Source of the DNA: Candidatus Phycosocius spiralis
GTDB lineage: Bacteria; Pseudomonadota; Alphaproteobacteria; Caulobacterales; Aquidulcibacteraceae
Length of the DNA: 64,000 bases
Assembly: GCF_030158815.1 (NCBI RefSeq)
Contig: NZ_BPFZ01000003.1
Span: 62,001 to 126,000, forward strand
Direction of reading: 5' to 3'
The notes below the pieces were generated by a model. The model made no database searches and was not told where the DNA came from. It saw nothing but the letters and a program-made list of their open reading frames with translations. How positions within the stretch are numbered: the first letter of the stretch is position 1; every line of letters begins with the position of its first letter. The translations under genes were made by a program, and so were the position numbers. Positions 38,402 through 47,883 of the stretch are shown piece after piece.

Positions 38402-38898
38402 AGGCGCAAAGCCCTTACCGCAGCATGGCGTGCAAAACTTAAAGTAACCGCTTTGCGCCGCGCCGGGGCCAAGTCAAAGCGGGGCGCACGGCGCACAATC
38501 TCCGCTCCAAATGCATCCCCCACAATCAGGCCGGGGGCTTGATCGGGTGTGGCGGGGATTAGATCGATGGGAAAATCAGGTGCGACCGCAAAATAAAAGA
38601 GATCACAATAAGGCGCATATTCGGGCCATTTGGCATCGGTGCGAAAATCCTCCACCCCCGATTTGACCTCCACAATCACCAATTCACCCTTGGGGCTTAG
38701 GCCGCAAATATCGGCCCGACGGTTATTGGCCAGCTTAAATTCCCAGATGGGCGCATAGCCCGCATGGATCAAACAGCGCGTGGCACCTTGGCGCACCGCC
38801 ACCGTCACATCTGGCCGCGCCAGCGTGCTTTGGGCGACGGGGGTTTCAAGAACAGCCTCTTGAATAAGCGATAATTCGGGCATGGATGGCTCAAGCAT
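38398..38898 (-). CDS. mmcB: MmcB family DNA repair protein
   Basis: The 166-aa protein is a PD-(D/E)XK-type nuclease-like protein: RRADICGLSPKGELVIVEVKSGVEDFRTDAKWPEY contains the D-(x)n-ExK core. In Caulobacter, MmcB is an SOS-associated repair protein required for tolerance to mitomycin C. The start is ambiguous: ATG 38898 or 38883. No LexA box was identified by eye. A 205-base spacer separates it from the small membrane gene on the same strand. Confidence 0.85.
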   Translation of the reverse strand: MLEPSMPELSLIQEAVLETPVAQSTLARPDVTVAVRQGATRCLIHAGYAPIWEFKLANNRRADICGLSPKGELVIVEVKSGVEDFRTDAKWPEYAPYCDLFYFAVAPDFPIDLIPATPDQAPGLIVGDAFGAEIVRRAPRFDLAPARRKAVTLSFARHAAVRALRL

Positions 38899-39103
38899 CA
38901 GCCATCATGTTCCATCTATGTTCTTTTGTCGAGAGGGGGTTTTACAAAAAGCCCTAACGCAACAGAGATTGCTTTTACCACCGCCTGTAAATTCCTGCGG
39001 ACTACAAGTCGGCCTAGATGGGCCTAGGCAACTAAAGCACTTTCTAGATTTGCCAAGTTTGGTTACTTACCCATACATTCCTTGAATATATGTAAGAGAT
39101 TTA

Positions 39104-39274
39104 TCAGAGTTTGTTCAATCTATTCATAATCATACCACTCACAAATGCTGAAATTCCTATCGTTGCAAAGAAGCCAAAAGAGCCAAAACCAAATGTGAGG
39201 CCGCCGGCAAAGTTCACAGCTACTCCAATCAAGATAACAATAATATAGACAATCCACCATTTAAGTGTGGTCAT
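39104..39274 (-). CDS. 56-aa membrane protein, candidate immunity protein
   Basis: This small ORF starts with an ATG that overlaps the stop of the upstream bacteriocin-like gene as ATGA, so it should be translated by coupling. The protein has two hydrophobic segments (about residues 6-22 and 30-52) separated by a short Gly/Phe turn, and ends with basic RLNKL. Many bacteriocin immunity proteins are small and membrane-bound, so immunity is the first guess. The sequence is not otherwise recognised. Confidence 0.6.
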   Translation of the reverse strand: MTTLKWWIVYIIVILIGVAVNFAGGLTFGFGSFGFFATIGISAFVSGMIMNRLNKL

Positions 39275-39741
39275 GATGTTATCAGAGCACCACTAGCTCC
39301 CGCTGCAAGGTTAACCCCAACTCCCCATACAATACGGGCAAGCGTAGAGGTCAATGTAGCATCAACACTAACTCCCAGAGCTCCCATTCCAGCACCCAAA
39401 GCCCCAGCAACAAACGCTACGGTCCATTCTTGTGGCGTAATTGTCCCGTCTGAATATGCCATCAACAGAGCACCGCCAACAGCTTGCAACGCACCTTGGA
39501 CTGCACCACTTAATCCTGGCGGTTGGAGCCGAAAAATCACTTCTTCAAAACATCCGTCTTCCAGGTTCAGTTGCATGCCCATTATACGGGCTTGATTTTC
39601 GATTGCGGAATTGAATTGAGCCTGCTGGGTCCAGAACTGCTGCCACATAAATATTGTTAAATCATCTCTTCTATGGGCAGTGACAATGACAGTCTCGCCG
39701 CCGCTGACAAACTCCAACTCCTCAATTGTTAATTCACGCAT
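39271..39741 (-). CDS. Double-glycine leader bacteriocin-like precursor
   Basis: The 156-aa product begins MRELTIEELEFVSGG, a textbook double-glycine leader as used by class II bacteriocins and microcins exported through C39-peptidase ABC transporters. The predicted mature part (141 aa, larger than most) has a polar N-terminal region with one Cys and a C-terminal half rich in Gly/Ala with GxxxG-like spacing (GALGAGMGALGV, GVNLAAGASGAL), which could insert into membranes. GGGGAG precedes the ATG. No exporter or processing peptidase is nearby. Confidence 0.7.
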   Translation of the reverse strand: MRELTIEELEFVSGGETVIVTAHRRDDLTIFMWQQFWTQQAQFNSAIENQARIMGMQLNLEDGCFEEVIFRLQPPGLSGAVQGALQAVGGALLMAYSDGTITPQEWTVAFVAGALGAGMGALGVSVDATLTSTLARIVWGVGVNLAAGASGALITS

Positions 39742-39898
39742 ATAGCAATCTCCCCGTGAAATTGAATGATAGTTCAGAGGAATTTCAGCGACTTTTTATC
39801 TTAGGTGGAATGGTTTAGAATAATCTCTAAAATCTGTCAAGAATGCTTATTGGGCAAAAGATTTGCTCGAAGTGATTAGGCTTTTAGAACGTCAGAAG

Positions 39899-40648
39899 TT
39901 ACTTCTTTCCCGTTTTGGTTCCAGGCCAAGGCTGCACATCCAGTTTTGTCCAATGCTGGGCTTTTGTGGTGGGTTTCCCATCAGGGCCTAAGCCTTGAAA
40001 ATAGGACTTTTGCCATTTGTCTTTGCGGGCTTGTGACCCAGGAACATCGAGAGCCTTATTAAAAGCGTTACGGCTTGCCTGCCACGCCTCATAGGAAGGC
40101 TTAAGATCAGCTTCGGTCTCATAGGGGGCATATTCTGGAGTGATTTGTTCAATGGCGGATAAATTGACCGGGAAGATATGGGCGAAGGGCTCACCTTTGT
40201 AAAAGCGCACAGGGTGATAGGCCCTCGTCATCACCCAATTCATGGTAAAAGAATAATGAGACCAGTCGGTCTCGATAATGCCAGATAGGGCATAAATTCC
40301 ATCTTTTGGATGGTTCATTGGCCCAGTTGTCATCAATTGTGTACCTGGCTCCGTGCGAAAGATTTGGTTGACGTGGAAAGTCAAGACACCATTACCGAAA
40401 TGGCTAGTCGGATGGGGCCACCCTTCCTCTAAAATATCAACCACTATGGCATCAGCGCTTTTACCCCCGTCCCATGTAGCTTCAAATGTGCAGGGGCACA
40501 GCATTTCCCAGCCATATTGATTGGCGATATTGAGAGGCAAACACCGATAAGCAAAGCGATCAGACGTTTGGTCCATCCAAGGCCGCTGGGCCGGGCCGGG
40601 GCGCAATTGAGTGGGCGGAAAGCCCAAAGTGTAAGAAATCAGTTTCAT
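39899..40648 (-). CDS. DUF6065 family protein
   Basis: The 249-aa soluble protein has the segment RPWMDQTSDRFAYRCLPLNIAN near the N-terminus, followed by GWEMLCPC, which I associate with DUF6065, a family of unknown function. The C-terminal third is Lys-rich and ends in TKTGKK. It shows no signal peptide or membrane segment. It lies 157 bp upstream of the bacteriocin-like gene on the same strand; cotranscription is possible but not supported by spacing. Confidence 0.75.
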   Translation of the reverse strand: MKLISYTLGFPPTQLRPGPAQRPWMDQTSDRFAYRCLPLNIANQYGWEMLCPCTFEATWDGGKSADAIVVDILEEGWPHPTSHFGNGVLTFHVNQIFRTEPGTQLMTTGPMNHPKDGIYALSGIIETDWSHYSFTMNWVMTRAYHPVRFYKGEPFAHIFPVNLSAIEQITPEYAPYETEADLKPSYEAWQASRNAFNKALDVPGSQARKDKWQKSYFQGLGPDGKPTTKAQHWTKLDVQPWPGTKTGKK

Positions 40649-40848
40649 GGTTTAAATTCAATCTCGGTTCACATCCATTTCCAGATGAGCTGGCCTAATC
40701 GGGGTTTAATGACAACTTCCTAGGGGTTACAACTGTGAAAGCATATGCAGCTCATAGCCAAAAAGCATGGACCTGCCTAGACATGCTCACTATCTGAAGC
40801 TGGAATATGAAAGCCTCTCTAACCTGTCGGAGGCTATTGGAGTCGCTG

Positions 40849-41694
40849 ATGACTAACCCTGCCACGATTGTGACCGTTGGATCTGACGCTGGCGCTGTTC
40901 AAATCGGGAACCATCTACCAATCAGTTTTTTTTGTGGGCCGTGCGCGATGGAAAGTCGCGAACACGCGCTTGAAACCGCTCATTGGCTCAAAGAAACTTA
41001 CACAAGGCTTGGCGTTGGCTTGGTTTATAAATCCAGCTTCGATAAGGCCAATCGCTCCAGCCTCACAGGTGCCCGTGGCTTTGGCTTGGATAAGGCTATG
41101 GCCGTGTTTGAGGAAATTCAATCCAAGCTTGGTTTGCCTGTGATCACCGATGTACACACCGAAGAGCAATGCAGACTTGTTGGCCAAGTGGTTGATGTGT
41201 TGCAGATACCGGCCTTTTTATGCCGTCAGACGGATTTGTTGATCGCAGCCGCCCAGACTGGTAAAGCCATCAATATCAAAAAAGGTCAGTTTTTAGCCCC
41301 TTGGGACATGAAACACGTGATCGCCAAGGTAACGGGTTCGGGTAATCCAAATGTTCTTGTTACCGAACGCGGTGCCAGTTTTGGTTATAATACGTTAGTC
41401 ACTGATTTTCGTGGTCTGCCCATTATGGCGGCCTTTGGCGCGCCTGTGGTGTTTGACGCCACCCATTCGGTCCAACAACCAGGGGGTCGGGGCGATTCTT
41501 CCGGTGGAGATCGTACCATGGTCAAATACCTGGCGCGCGCGGCTGCGGCAGTTGGCGTTGCAGCGATCTTTATGGAAAGCCATCCTGATCCCGATAAAGC
41601 CCCCTCAGACGGACCCAATATGGTCCCCTTTGCAGAGTTGGAAGCAGTTTTAGCCAGCATCATCGCCCATGATAAAATTACCAAAGGCTATTAA
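40849..41694 (+). CDS. kdsA: 3-deoxy-8-phosphooctulonate synthase (KDO8P synthase)
   Basis: The 281-aa enzyme condenses phosphoenolpyruvate and arabinose-5-phosphate for lipopolysaccharide KDO. Motifs: KSSFDKANRSS, GLPVITDVHTEEQ, QIPAFLCRQTDLL, KKGQFLAPWDM and DATHSVQQPG. The Cys in FFCGPCAMES occupies the place of the metal-ligand cysteine of class II enzymes, so it is probably metal-dependent, unlike the E. coli enzyme, which has Asn there. The ATG at 40849 follows GGAG; the earlier in-frame start at 40807 adds non-family sequence. Confidence 0.95.
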   Translation: MTNPATIVTVGSDAGAVQIGNHLPISFFCGPCAMESREHALETAHWLKETYTRLGVGLVYKSSFDKANRSSLTGARGFGLDKAMAVFEEIQSKLGLPVITDVHTEEQCRLVGQVVDVLQIPAFLCRQTDLLIAAAQTGKAINIKKGQFLAPWDMKHVIAKVTGSGNPNVLVTERGASFGYNTLVTDFRGLPIMAAFGAPVVFDATHSVQQPGGRGDSSGGDRTMVKYLARAAAAVGVAAIFMESHPDPDKAPSDGPNMVPFAELEAVLASIIAHDKITKGY

Positions 41695-41729
41695 GCGGTT
41701 CACCGCAGACCAAGACCTTATCGCTTCAC

Positions 41730-42137
41730 TTAAACATCTGAAGCCGCCGAAAAGTTGAGCTGAGTCTGGTTACCTCTAAGGAGCCTCTCCCAACTCAAAC
41801 CAAAGTTACTTTTGTGGCGCTTTATCCCTTCCAGGAATGGGCAAGGCACTGTGAAGCCCACAACCATTATCAATCCATAAATCACCCATCCAAGGCCTAC
41901 ATAGCAAATCGGGCAGTGGTGCAAGCTTAAAAAATTCATCATATCGGTGAAGCCAAAACCGCCTTGCCCGATCGGGCGACACCAAGCGCCAAAGAATGCA
42001 TCTGGCCCAGATAGGCTTGGACAAAGCCAAGTCAGGACTGCACCCAAACCCATCAAGAAAAAGCCAAGCAGGCGATCTTGCTTGCCTTTATCAGAAAAAA
42101 AACCAACGGGATTGATTTGCGTTTTTGGCCGAACCAT
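41730..42137 (-). CDS. Small membrane protein diverging from ccoN
   Basis: The 135-aa protein is not recognised. It has two membrane segments (LLGFFLMGLGAVLTWLCP and GLGWVIYGLIMVVGFTV), between which lies a short loop containing HHCPIC, a possible metal or disulfide site. AAGG precedes the ATG at 42137. Divergence from the cbb3 operon suggests a possible link with respiration or copper, but that is only context. Confidence 0.6.
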   Translation of the reverse strand: MVRPKTQINPVGFFSDKGKQDRLLGFFLMGLGAVLTWLCPSLSGPDAFFGAWCRPIGQGGFGFTDMMNFLSLHHCPICYVGLGWVIYGLIMVVGFTVPCPFLEGIKRHKSNFGLSWERLLRGNQTQLNFSAASDV

Positions 42138-42328
42138 GTGCGCCTTTCCCTTTCTTTTAGTGCTCCAGTGCACCTATACGCTTTTAATTTGAAATTGATA
42201 AGGGCTATCGACAATTGAGGCTAGTTTATGCGACATATAACCACACTTTTTTTGTGGGAATTTGTTAAATAGGATTTGTATCGATACGCAGGATAATAAG
42301 CTGCGGAGAGGGAGGCGGGAACAACACC

Positions 42329-43990
42329 ATGAATCAGGTTTCAATTCACCCCAAAGCGCCTGTGCGCATTGATATCATCTTTGTTGGTGTCCTCTCATTT
42401 CTGGTTGCGCTTTGGGCTTTATTTGCGACTTCACGCGCGGATGATTTCGGGATGGTCGTCCATGGGTGGATTTTACTGTTGGCTGGCGTGATTGGTGCTT
42501 TTACTTTGGTGTTTAACAGTGCAGGTAATGGCCTTTCCTACGATGCGAAAACCTATAGCGACGCGATCATCCGTTACGGCGTAATCGCCTCTACAATTTG
42601 GGGCATTGTCGGCATGTTGGTTGGCGTGGTCATTGCCTTACAACTGGCGTTTCCTGAGTTGCTTTATTTCAAAGATTTTGGATTTTTGAATTTTGGCCGT
42701 TTGAGACCCGTGCATACTTCCGCCGTGATTTTTGCATTCGGCGGCAATGTCCTGATTGCAACGAGCTTTTATGTGGTCCAGCGCACGTGTCGTGCAAGGC
42801 TTTTTGGCGGGATTTTGCCCTGGTTTGTGTTTTGGGGTTATCAACTCTTCATCGTTTTGGCGGCGATCGGTTATGTGTTAGGCGTTACGTCAGGACAAGA
42901 ATATGCAGAGCCAACTTGGCATGTTGATCTGTGGCTGACCATCGTCTGGGTCGCTTATCTCTTGGTGTTTCTTGGGACCTTGTGGAAGCGCAAAGAGCCC
43001 CATATTTACGTGGCCAATTGGTTTTATCTCGCCTGTATCGTTACCATTGCTATGTTGCATTTGGTTAATAATGCGGCAGTACCAACATCGCTTTTCGCCT
43101 CTTCTGCGTACCCCTTGTTTGGTGGGGTTCAAAATGCGCTGACCCAATGGTGGTATGGCCATAATGCGGTGGGCTTTTTCCTGACTGCCGGTTTCTTGGC
43201 GATCATGTATTATTTCATACCCAAGCAAGTGAACCGTCCGGTCTATTCCTATCAATTATCGATCGTGCACTTTTGGGCTTTGATCTTCATCTATATTTGG
43301 GCAGGCCCCCATCACCTCCATTACACGGCTTTGCCGCAATGGGCACAAACTTTGGGCATGGTGTTCTCAATCATGCTTTGGATGCCAAGCTGGGGTGGTA
43401 TGATCAATGGTTTGATGACGCTTTCTGGTGCGTGGGACAAATTGCGCACGGATCCGGTTTTGCGTATGTTTGTTGCCTCATTGGCATTTTATGGCATGAG
43501 CACGTTTGAAGGCCCTGTGATGTCGGTGCGGGCCGTCAACTCACTTTCCCATTACACCGATTGGACCATCGGGCATGTCCATTCAGGCGCTTTGGGTTGG
43601 GTGGGTCTGGTTTCATTTGGAGCACTTTATGCTCTAACGCCATGGCTGTGGAAACGTAAACGCTTATATTCGCTCAAGCTGGTGGAGATGCACTTCTGGC
43701 TCTCAACCATCGGGATTTTATTTTACATTTCTTCTATGTGGGTTTCAGGCATCCAGCAAGGTTTGATGTGGCGTGATTATAATGAATATGGCTTTTTGAC
43801 TTATTCCTTTGTGGAAACTGTGAAAGCGATGCATTTGCCCTATGTGGTGCGCGCCATTGGGGGTCTCCTCTATTTGATCGGCACTTGCATAATGGCATTC
43901 AATCTTTGGATGACGATCAAAGGTGCGGTGGCAAAAAAAGAGCCTCTCATTCTATCGCCATCCAATCCTAACCTTGTTCCGGCTGAGTAG
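42329..43990 (+). CDS. ccoN: cbb3-type cytochrome c oxidase subunit I
   Basis: The 553-aa heme-copper oxidase subunit has about twelve or more membrane helices. Conserved segments include [38 protein letters not shown] (a His ligand helix), [13 protein letters not shown] and [14 protein letters not shown]. It contains the high-spin heme b3-CuB site that reduces oxygen with high affinity. GAGGGAGGCGGG precedes the ATG. The upstream region holds only an imperfect FNR-like palindrome. Confidence 0.97.
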   Translation: MNQVSIHPKAPVRIDIIFVGVLSFLVALWALFATSRADDFGMVVHGWILLLAGVIGAFTLVFNSAGNGLSYDAKTYSDAIIRYGVIASTIWGIVGMLVGVVIALQLAFPELLYFKDFGFLNFGRLRPVHTSAVIFAFGGNVLIATSFYVVQRTCRARLFGGILPWFVFWGYQLFIVLAAIGYVLGVTSGQEYAEPTWHVDLWLTIVWVAYLLVFLGTLWKRKEPHIYVANWFYLACIVTIAMLHLVNNAAVPTSLFASSAYPLFGGVQNALTQWWYGHNAVGFFLTAGFLAIMYYFIPKQVNRPVYSYQLSIVHFWALIFIYIWAGPHHLHYTALPQWAQTLGMVFSIMLWMPSWGGMINGLMTLSGAWDKLRTDPVLRMFVASLAFYGMSTFEGPVMSVRAVNSLSHYTDWTIGHVHSGALGWVGLVSFGALYALTPWLWKRKRLYSLKLVEMHFWLSTIGILFYISSMWVSGIQQGLMWRDYNEYGFLTYSFVETVKAMHLPYVVRAIGGLLYLIGTCIMAFNLWMTIKGAVAKKEPLILSPSNPNLVPAE

Positions 43991-44001
43991 GGGCGCAGAT
44001 C

Positions 44002-44742
44002 ATGATTTTCAAACGTCATCAGTTGATTGAACGCAATTCTCTCTTCATGCTGTTGGGCATTTTGGTGGTAGTCTCTATCGGGGGTATCGTGCAAATCGCG
44101 CCTTTGTTCCGGGTTGAGCAAACCATTGAGAAAGTCGATGGCGTGCGGCCCTATACACCTTTGGAATTGGCCGGGCGCGGCATCTATATCCGCGAAGGCT
44201 GCTATACGTGTCACAGCCAGATGATCCGCCCCTTGCGCGATGAGATTGAGCGATATGGTCATTATAGTTTAGCGGCCGAAAGCATGTATGATCATCCGTT
44301 TCAATGGGGCTCCAAGCGCACCGGCCCAGATCTTGCCCGGGTTGGGGGTAAATATTCTGACGCTTGGCATGTTCAACATTTGATCAATCCCCGCTCAGTT
44401 GTTCCAGAATCTATTATGCCGCCCTACGCCTTCTTAGAAGGTCGCCCGATCGGGATTAAGGATAAGATCGATAAACATATCATTGCCAATGTGCGCGTTG
44501 GCGTCCCATATACCCAAGCCGAGATCGACAATGCCAAAGTCGATCTTATCGCCCAAGCCGACCCCACTGCTGACAGCGAAGGCTTACAACAGCGCTATGG
44601 TGGGAAGGTCAATGTCCGCGACTTTGACGGCGACCCTACTCAAGTCACCGAAATGGATGCTTTGGTTGCCTATCTTCAAGTGCTTGGAACCATGGTTGAT
44701 TTCAATACTTATGAGCCTGAAAAAGCTCAAAACTTAAGGTGA
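44002..44742 (+). CDS. ccoO: cbb3-type cytochrome c oxidase subunit II
   Basis: The 246-aa protein has one N-terminal membrane anchor ([16 protein letters not shown]) and one c-type heme site, CYTCH, followed by the axial-ligand region SIMPPYAFL. It passes electrons to the CcoN catalytic site. It begins 11 bases after the ccoN stop. Confidence 0.97.
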   Translation: MIFKRHQLIERNSLFMLLGILVVVSIGGIVQIAPLFRVEQTIEKVDGVRPYTPLELAGRGIYIREGCYTCHSQMIRPLRDEIERYGHYSLAAESMYDHPFQWGSKRTGPDLARVGGKYSDAWHVQHLINPRSVVPESIMPPYAFLEGRPIGIKDKIDKHIIANVRVGVPYTQAEIDNAKVDLIAQADPTADSEGLQQRYGGKVNVRDFDGDPTQVTEMDALVAYLQVLGTMVDFNTYEPEKAQNLR

Positions 44743-44751
44743 GGGATCAAA

Positions 44752-44916
44752 ATGACCTATGAGCAATTGTCAGCTTTTGCCCAAACATCTGGTATGATTT
44801 ACTTCATCGCGATTTTTTTGGCGGTCTGCCTCTATGTGTTCTGGCCCACCAATCGGCCAAAATTTGACAAAGCCGCTCGCATGCCGCTTGAAAATGAGGA
44901 CATTGGTCATGACTAA
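44752..44916 (+). CDS. ccoQ: cbb3-type oxidase subunit CcoQ
   Basis: The 54-aa protein has one membrane segment (MIYFIAIFLAVCLYVFWP) and a short polar tail (RPKFDKAARMPLENED), the usual CcoQ form. CcoQ stabilises the oxidase complex. It starts nine bases after ccoO, with GAGGG before the ATG, and its last bases overlap ccoP by eight. Confidence 0.93.
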   Translation: MTYEQLSAFAQTSGMIYFIAIFLAVCLYVFWPTNRPKFDKAARMPLENEDIGHD

Positions 44917-45793
44917 GCCAACCAGCAATGACGCACAAGCCAAGGACACGGTCAGTGAAGTCGAGACGACCGGTCACAATTGGGACGGTATTACAGAGCT
45001 GAACAATCCGCTGCCACGGTGGTGGGTCTTAACCTTTTACGGGACGATCATTTGGGCGATTGGCTATTGTATTTTAATGCCTGCTTGGCCAACGATAACA
45101 GGCCATACCAAGGGACTTTTAGGTGCATCTGATCGCCATGATGTTGGGGTTGCGGTGCGCGCACTAGAGGCCTCTCGCGCACCCATGTTGACTAAACTCC
45201 ACGCTACCCCGTTACAAAATGTTGCGGCCGATAAAGAGCTTTCCCAATTTGCCCAAGAGGCTGGCCGGGTCATTTTCGCGCAGAATTGTTCAACCTGTCA
45301 TGGTGCTGGGGGGCAAGGGGCGAAAGGCTATCCCAGCTTGGTCGATGATGTATGGCTTTGGGATGGGTCACTTCAAGGCATCCGCACGACCTTGGAATAC
45401 GGTATTCGTACCGACCATCCCAACACGCGCTTTAATCAAATGCCTGCTTATGGGCGCGACAAATTGTTGGAGCCAGCACAAATAAGGGATGTCACCAATT
45501 ATGTCCTAAGCTTGGCTTCTATGCCCTCAGATCAAGCGGCTGCGGCGCGTGGTGCAGCTATCTACACCACCAATTGTGTGGCTTGCCATGGACCAGATGG
45601 CAAGGGTGATATGACGCTTGGTGCCCCTAATCTGACCGACAAGGAATGGCTATATGGCGGCACGCCTGTAGAGATAGAGCAGCAAATTTATCTGGGCCGT
45701 GGCGGGGTAATGCCGACTATGTCACAACGCCTTGATCCCGCGAGTTTGGATGCCGTGACGATCTATGTGCATTCCTTAGGAGGCGGCACCTAA
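44909..45793 (+). CDS. ccoP: cbb3-type cytochrome c oxidase subunit III (diheme)
   Basis: The 294-aa protein begins with a polar stretch and GITELNNPLPRWWVLTFYGTI leading into its membrane anchor. Two c-heme motifs are visible, CSTCHGAGGQG and CVACHGPDGKG, with Met ligand regions (NQMPAYG, GVMPTMS). CcoP is the electron entry subunit. The ATG at 44909 overlaps ccoQ, so the two are coupled. Confidence 0.96.
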   Translation: MTKPTSNDAQAKDTVSEVETTGHNWDGITELNNPLPRWWVLTFYGTIIWAIGYCILMPAWPTITGHTKGLLGASDRHDVGVAVRALEASRAPMLTKLHATPLQNVAADKELSQFAQEAGRVIFAQNCSTCHGAGGQGAKGYPSLVDDVWLWDGSLQGIRTTLEYGIRTDHPNTRFNQMPAYGRDKLLEPAQIRDVTNYVLSLASMPSDQAAAARGAAIYTTNCVACHGPDGKGDMTLGAPNLTDKEWLYGGTPVEIEQQIYLGRGGVMPTMSQRLDPASLDAVTIYVHSLGGGT

Positions 45794-45822
45794 TCGCTCA
45801 ATCCTGAGCTTGAAAGAAGATC

Positions 45823-47367
45823 ATGCAAGCCCCATCCACAATCGGATTAACGACAAGAGATGAAACCACCGCAGGTGAAGCGGGCCATGGCATCATGCGC
45901 TCAGATGCTGTGGCAGTTAATGGCGCCAGTCAGCGTGAACTTTACGAAAAGCGCCAACAAATCTATCCAAAAGCAGTTCACGGCTTTTGGCGCAACACCA
46001 AATGGGCACTGCTCGCGATTTTTTTGGGTATTTATTATGTAGTGCCTTTCTTGCGCTGGGAGAGGCCTGGCCATGCACCCGATCAGTTCTTATTGTTCGA
46101 TTTTGCGGGGCGCCGCTTCTATTTGGGGCCGATCGAGATCTGGCCGCAAGAGCTATATTATGTCACTGGGCTTTTAATCCTTGGCGCGATTGGCCTGTTT
46201 CTGGCTTCAGCGCTTTTTGGGCGGGTTTGGTGCGGTTTTGCCTGCCCACAAACGGTTTGGACCGATCTATTTATCGCTGTCGAGTACTTTTTTGAAGGGG
46301 ACCGCAACCAGCGTATTCGTCTCGACAAACAAGCTTGGGATTTCAACAAGGCGTGGCGCAAGATTGGCAAGCATTTGATTTGGCTCGTAATTTCGCTGGC
46401 CACTGGTGGCTGGTTTGTTGCCTTTTTCCATGACGCACCGACTTTATTCACCAATTTTTTCCAGCTTAAAGCGCCCCTAACAGCTTATGTATTCGCCAGT
46501 CTTTTAACGGCCACCACCTATATTTTTGCTGGCACCTTACGTGAACAAATCTGCACCTATATGTGCCCATGGCCGCGCATTCAGGCAGCAATGCTGGATC
46601 AAGATGCCCTATCTGTGACCTATCGCTATGACCGTGGCGATCCACGCGGCCCCCATAAAAAGGGGGACACTTGGGAAGGCCGTGGCGATTGCATTGATTG
46701 CCGCCAATGTGTTGCTGCTTGCCCGGCTGGTATTGATATTCGCGACGGTCTTCAAATTGAGTGCATCAATTGCGCCTTATGTATTGATGCCTGCGATGAG
46801 ATTATGGTTAAGGTTGAGCGACCAAAGGGCTTAATTGCTTTTGACACCATCCAAAACATCGAACGCCGCCAAGCTGGGGAAAAGCCACGTTTTGTCATTA
46901 TACGTGGGCGTACTTTGTTTTACGGGGCATTATTTGTCGCTATTTCAGGGCTTATGTTGTCAGGCCTATTCTTACGCTCAAATCTCGACGTGAGTGTTCA
47001 GCGCGACCGGGCCCCCTTGTTTGTACCCTTATCAACTGGCCATGTCCGCAATGCCTATACCCTTAAAATTCTCAATAAGGCCAATGAAACTCGTGAACTA
47101 GAAATCAGTTTTGAGGGAGTCAAGTATGGATTATTGGAAGCCAATGAAATCCCGGTCAAAGATAACAAAATTGTGGTGCAGGCCGGGCCAGACCGCGTCA
47201 CTCAGGTTCGCCTCTTCCTCAGTGCTGACCCTGAAAAACAAGATGATCGGTCAAGCCATATGGAGTTTAACGTGAGAGCCATCCTTGATGGGGAAACCGC
47301 CCATGCTAAAACCGTTTTTATCAGCGCCGACCAATCTAAGAACCGCGATGATCGCGATGAAGACTAA
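45823..47367 (+). CDS. ccoG: Cytochrome oxidase accessory protein CcoG
   Basis: The 514-aa polytopic membrane protein carries two 4Fe-4S cysteine sets: CIDCRQCVAACPAGID and CINCALCIDACDE. CxxxCP motifs in the membrane part (CGFACPQTVW, CTYMCPWPR) are also typical. The C-terminal third is a periplasmic Ig-like domain. CcoG is thought to reduce Cu(II) during cbb3 copper delivery. It starts 29 bases after ccoP and overlaps ccoH. Confidence 0.95.
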   Translation: MQAPSTIGLTTRDETTAGEAGHGIMRSDAVAVNGASQRELYEKRQQIYPKAVHGFWRNTKWALLAIFLGIYYVVPFLRWERPGHAPDQFLLFDFAGRRFYLGPIEIWPQELYYVTGLLILGAIGLFLASALFGRVWCGFACPQTVWTDLFIAVEYFFEGDRNQRIRLDKQAWDFNKAWRKIGKHLIWLVISLATGGWFVAFFHDAPTLFTNFFQLKAPLTAYVFASLLTATTYIFAGTLREQICTYMCPWPRIQAAMLDQDALSVTYRYDRGDPRGPHKKGDTWEGRGDCIDCRQCVAACPAGIDIRDGLQIECINCALCIDACDEIMVKVERPKGLIAFDTIQNIERRQAGEKPRFVIIRGRTLFYGALFVAISGLMLSGLFLRSNLDVSVQRDRAPLFVPLSTGHVRNAYTLKILNKANETRELEISFEGVKYGLLEANEIPVKDNKIVVQAGPDRVTQVRLFLSADPEKQDDRSSHMEFNVRAILDGETAHAKTVFISADQSKNRDDRDED

Positions 47368-47863
47368 GACGCACCCATTGCCACAGCCTTTTTTACTTAC
47401 CGGCTGGCACGTTCTGGCCATGTTTGGTGGCTTTTTTGCCGTCATGCTGGCGGTCAATATCTTGTTTGTGGTTTTAGCCCTCAAGACTTTTTCGGGTGAG
47501 ACCGATCATGCCTATATCAATGGCCTGAAGTTTAACGAGACCCTGGCCGCCAAAGCACGTCAGGCAGAATTGGGCTGGAAAATGACTTTGGGTCTAGAGC
47601 GCCCCACAGGCGGTGGGGCTGTGCTGGAAGCCCGTCTAACAGATAAGTCTGGGGCGCCCCTTATTGGCGCGGCGATGGCGGGTAGCATCGGGCGGCCCAC
47701 CGACGCCAAGGAAGATAGAGCACTCAAATTTATTGAGACTGCACCCGGCGTGTATCGGGCCGTGATTGATCAATTGGCACCGGGGCGGTGGCGCTTTGCT
47801 GCTTCTGCACAAATCGCTGGCGCGCCAAAGTTTGAAACGGAGACCACCCTATCTCTGCGCTGA
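47348..47863 (+). CDS. ccoH: Cytochrome oxidase assembly protein FixH/CcoH
   Basis: The 171-aa protein has a single membrane segment (HVLAMFGGFFAVMLAVNILFVV in part) and a periplasmic domain that starts SGETDHAYINGLKFNE, the FixH signature. It joins the cbb3 complex during assembly. Two ATG codons (47348 and 47357) lie inside ccoG; neither has a strong ribosome-binding site, so coupling to ccoG is likely. Confidence 0.9.
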   Translation: MIAMKTKTHPLPQPFLLTGWHVLAMFGGFFAVMLAVNILFVVLALKTFSGETDHAYINGLKFNETLAAKARQAELGWKMTLGLERPTGGGAVLEARLTDKSGAPLIGAAMAGSIGRPTDAKEDRALKFIETAPGVYRAVIDQLAPGRWRFAASAQIAGAPKFETETTLSLR

Positions 47864-47883
47864 ACCACACTTTAGACCCCACT

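Noticed and set aside
42195-42213. FNR/FixK box upstream of ccoN
   Set aside because: TTGAT is followed by seven rather than four bases before a degenerate ATCGA, so it does not match TTGAT-N4-ATCAA; the operon may still be oxygen-regulated by a site I cannot see.
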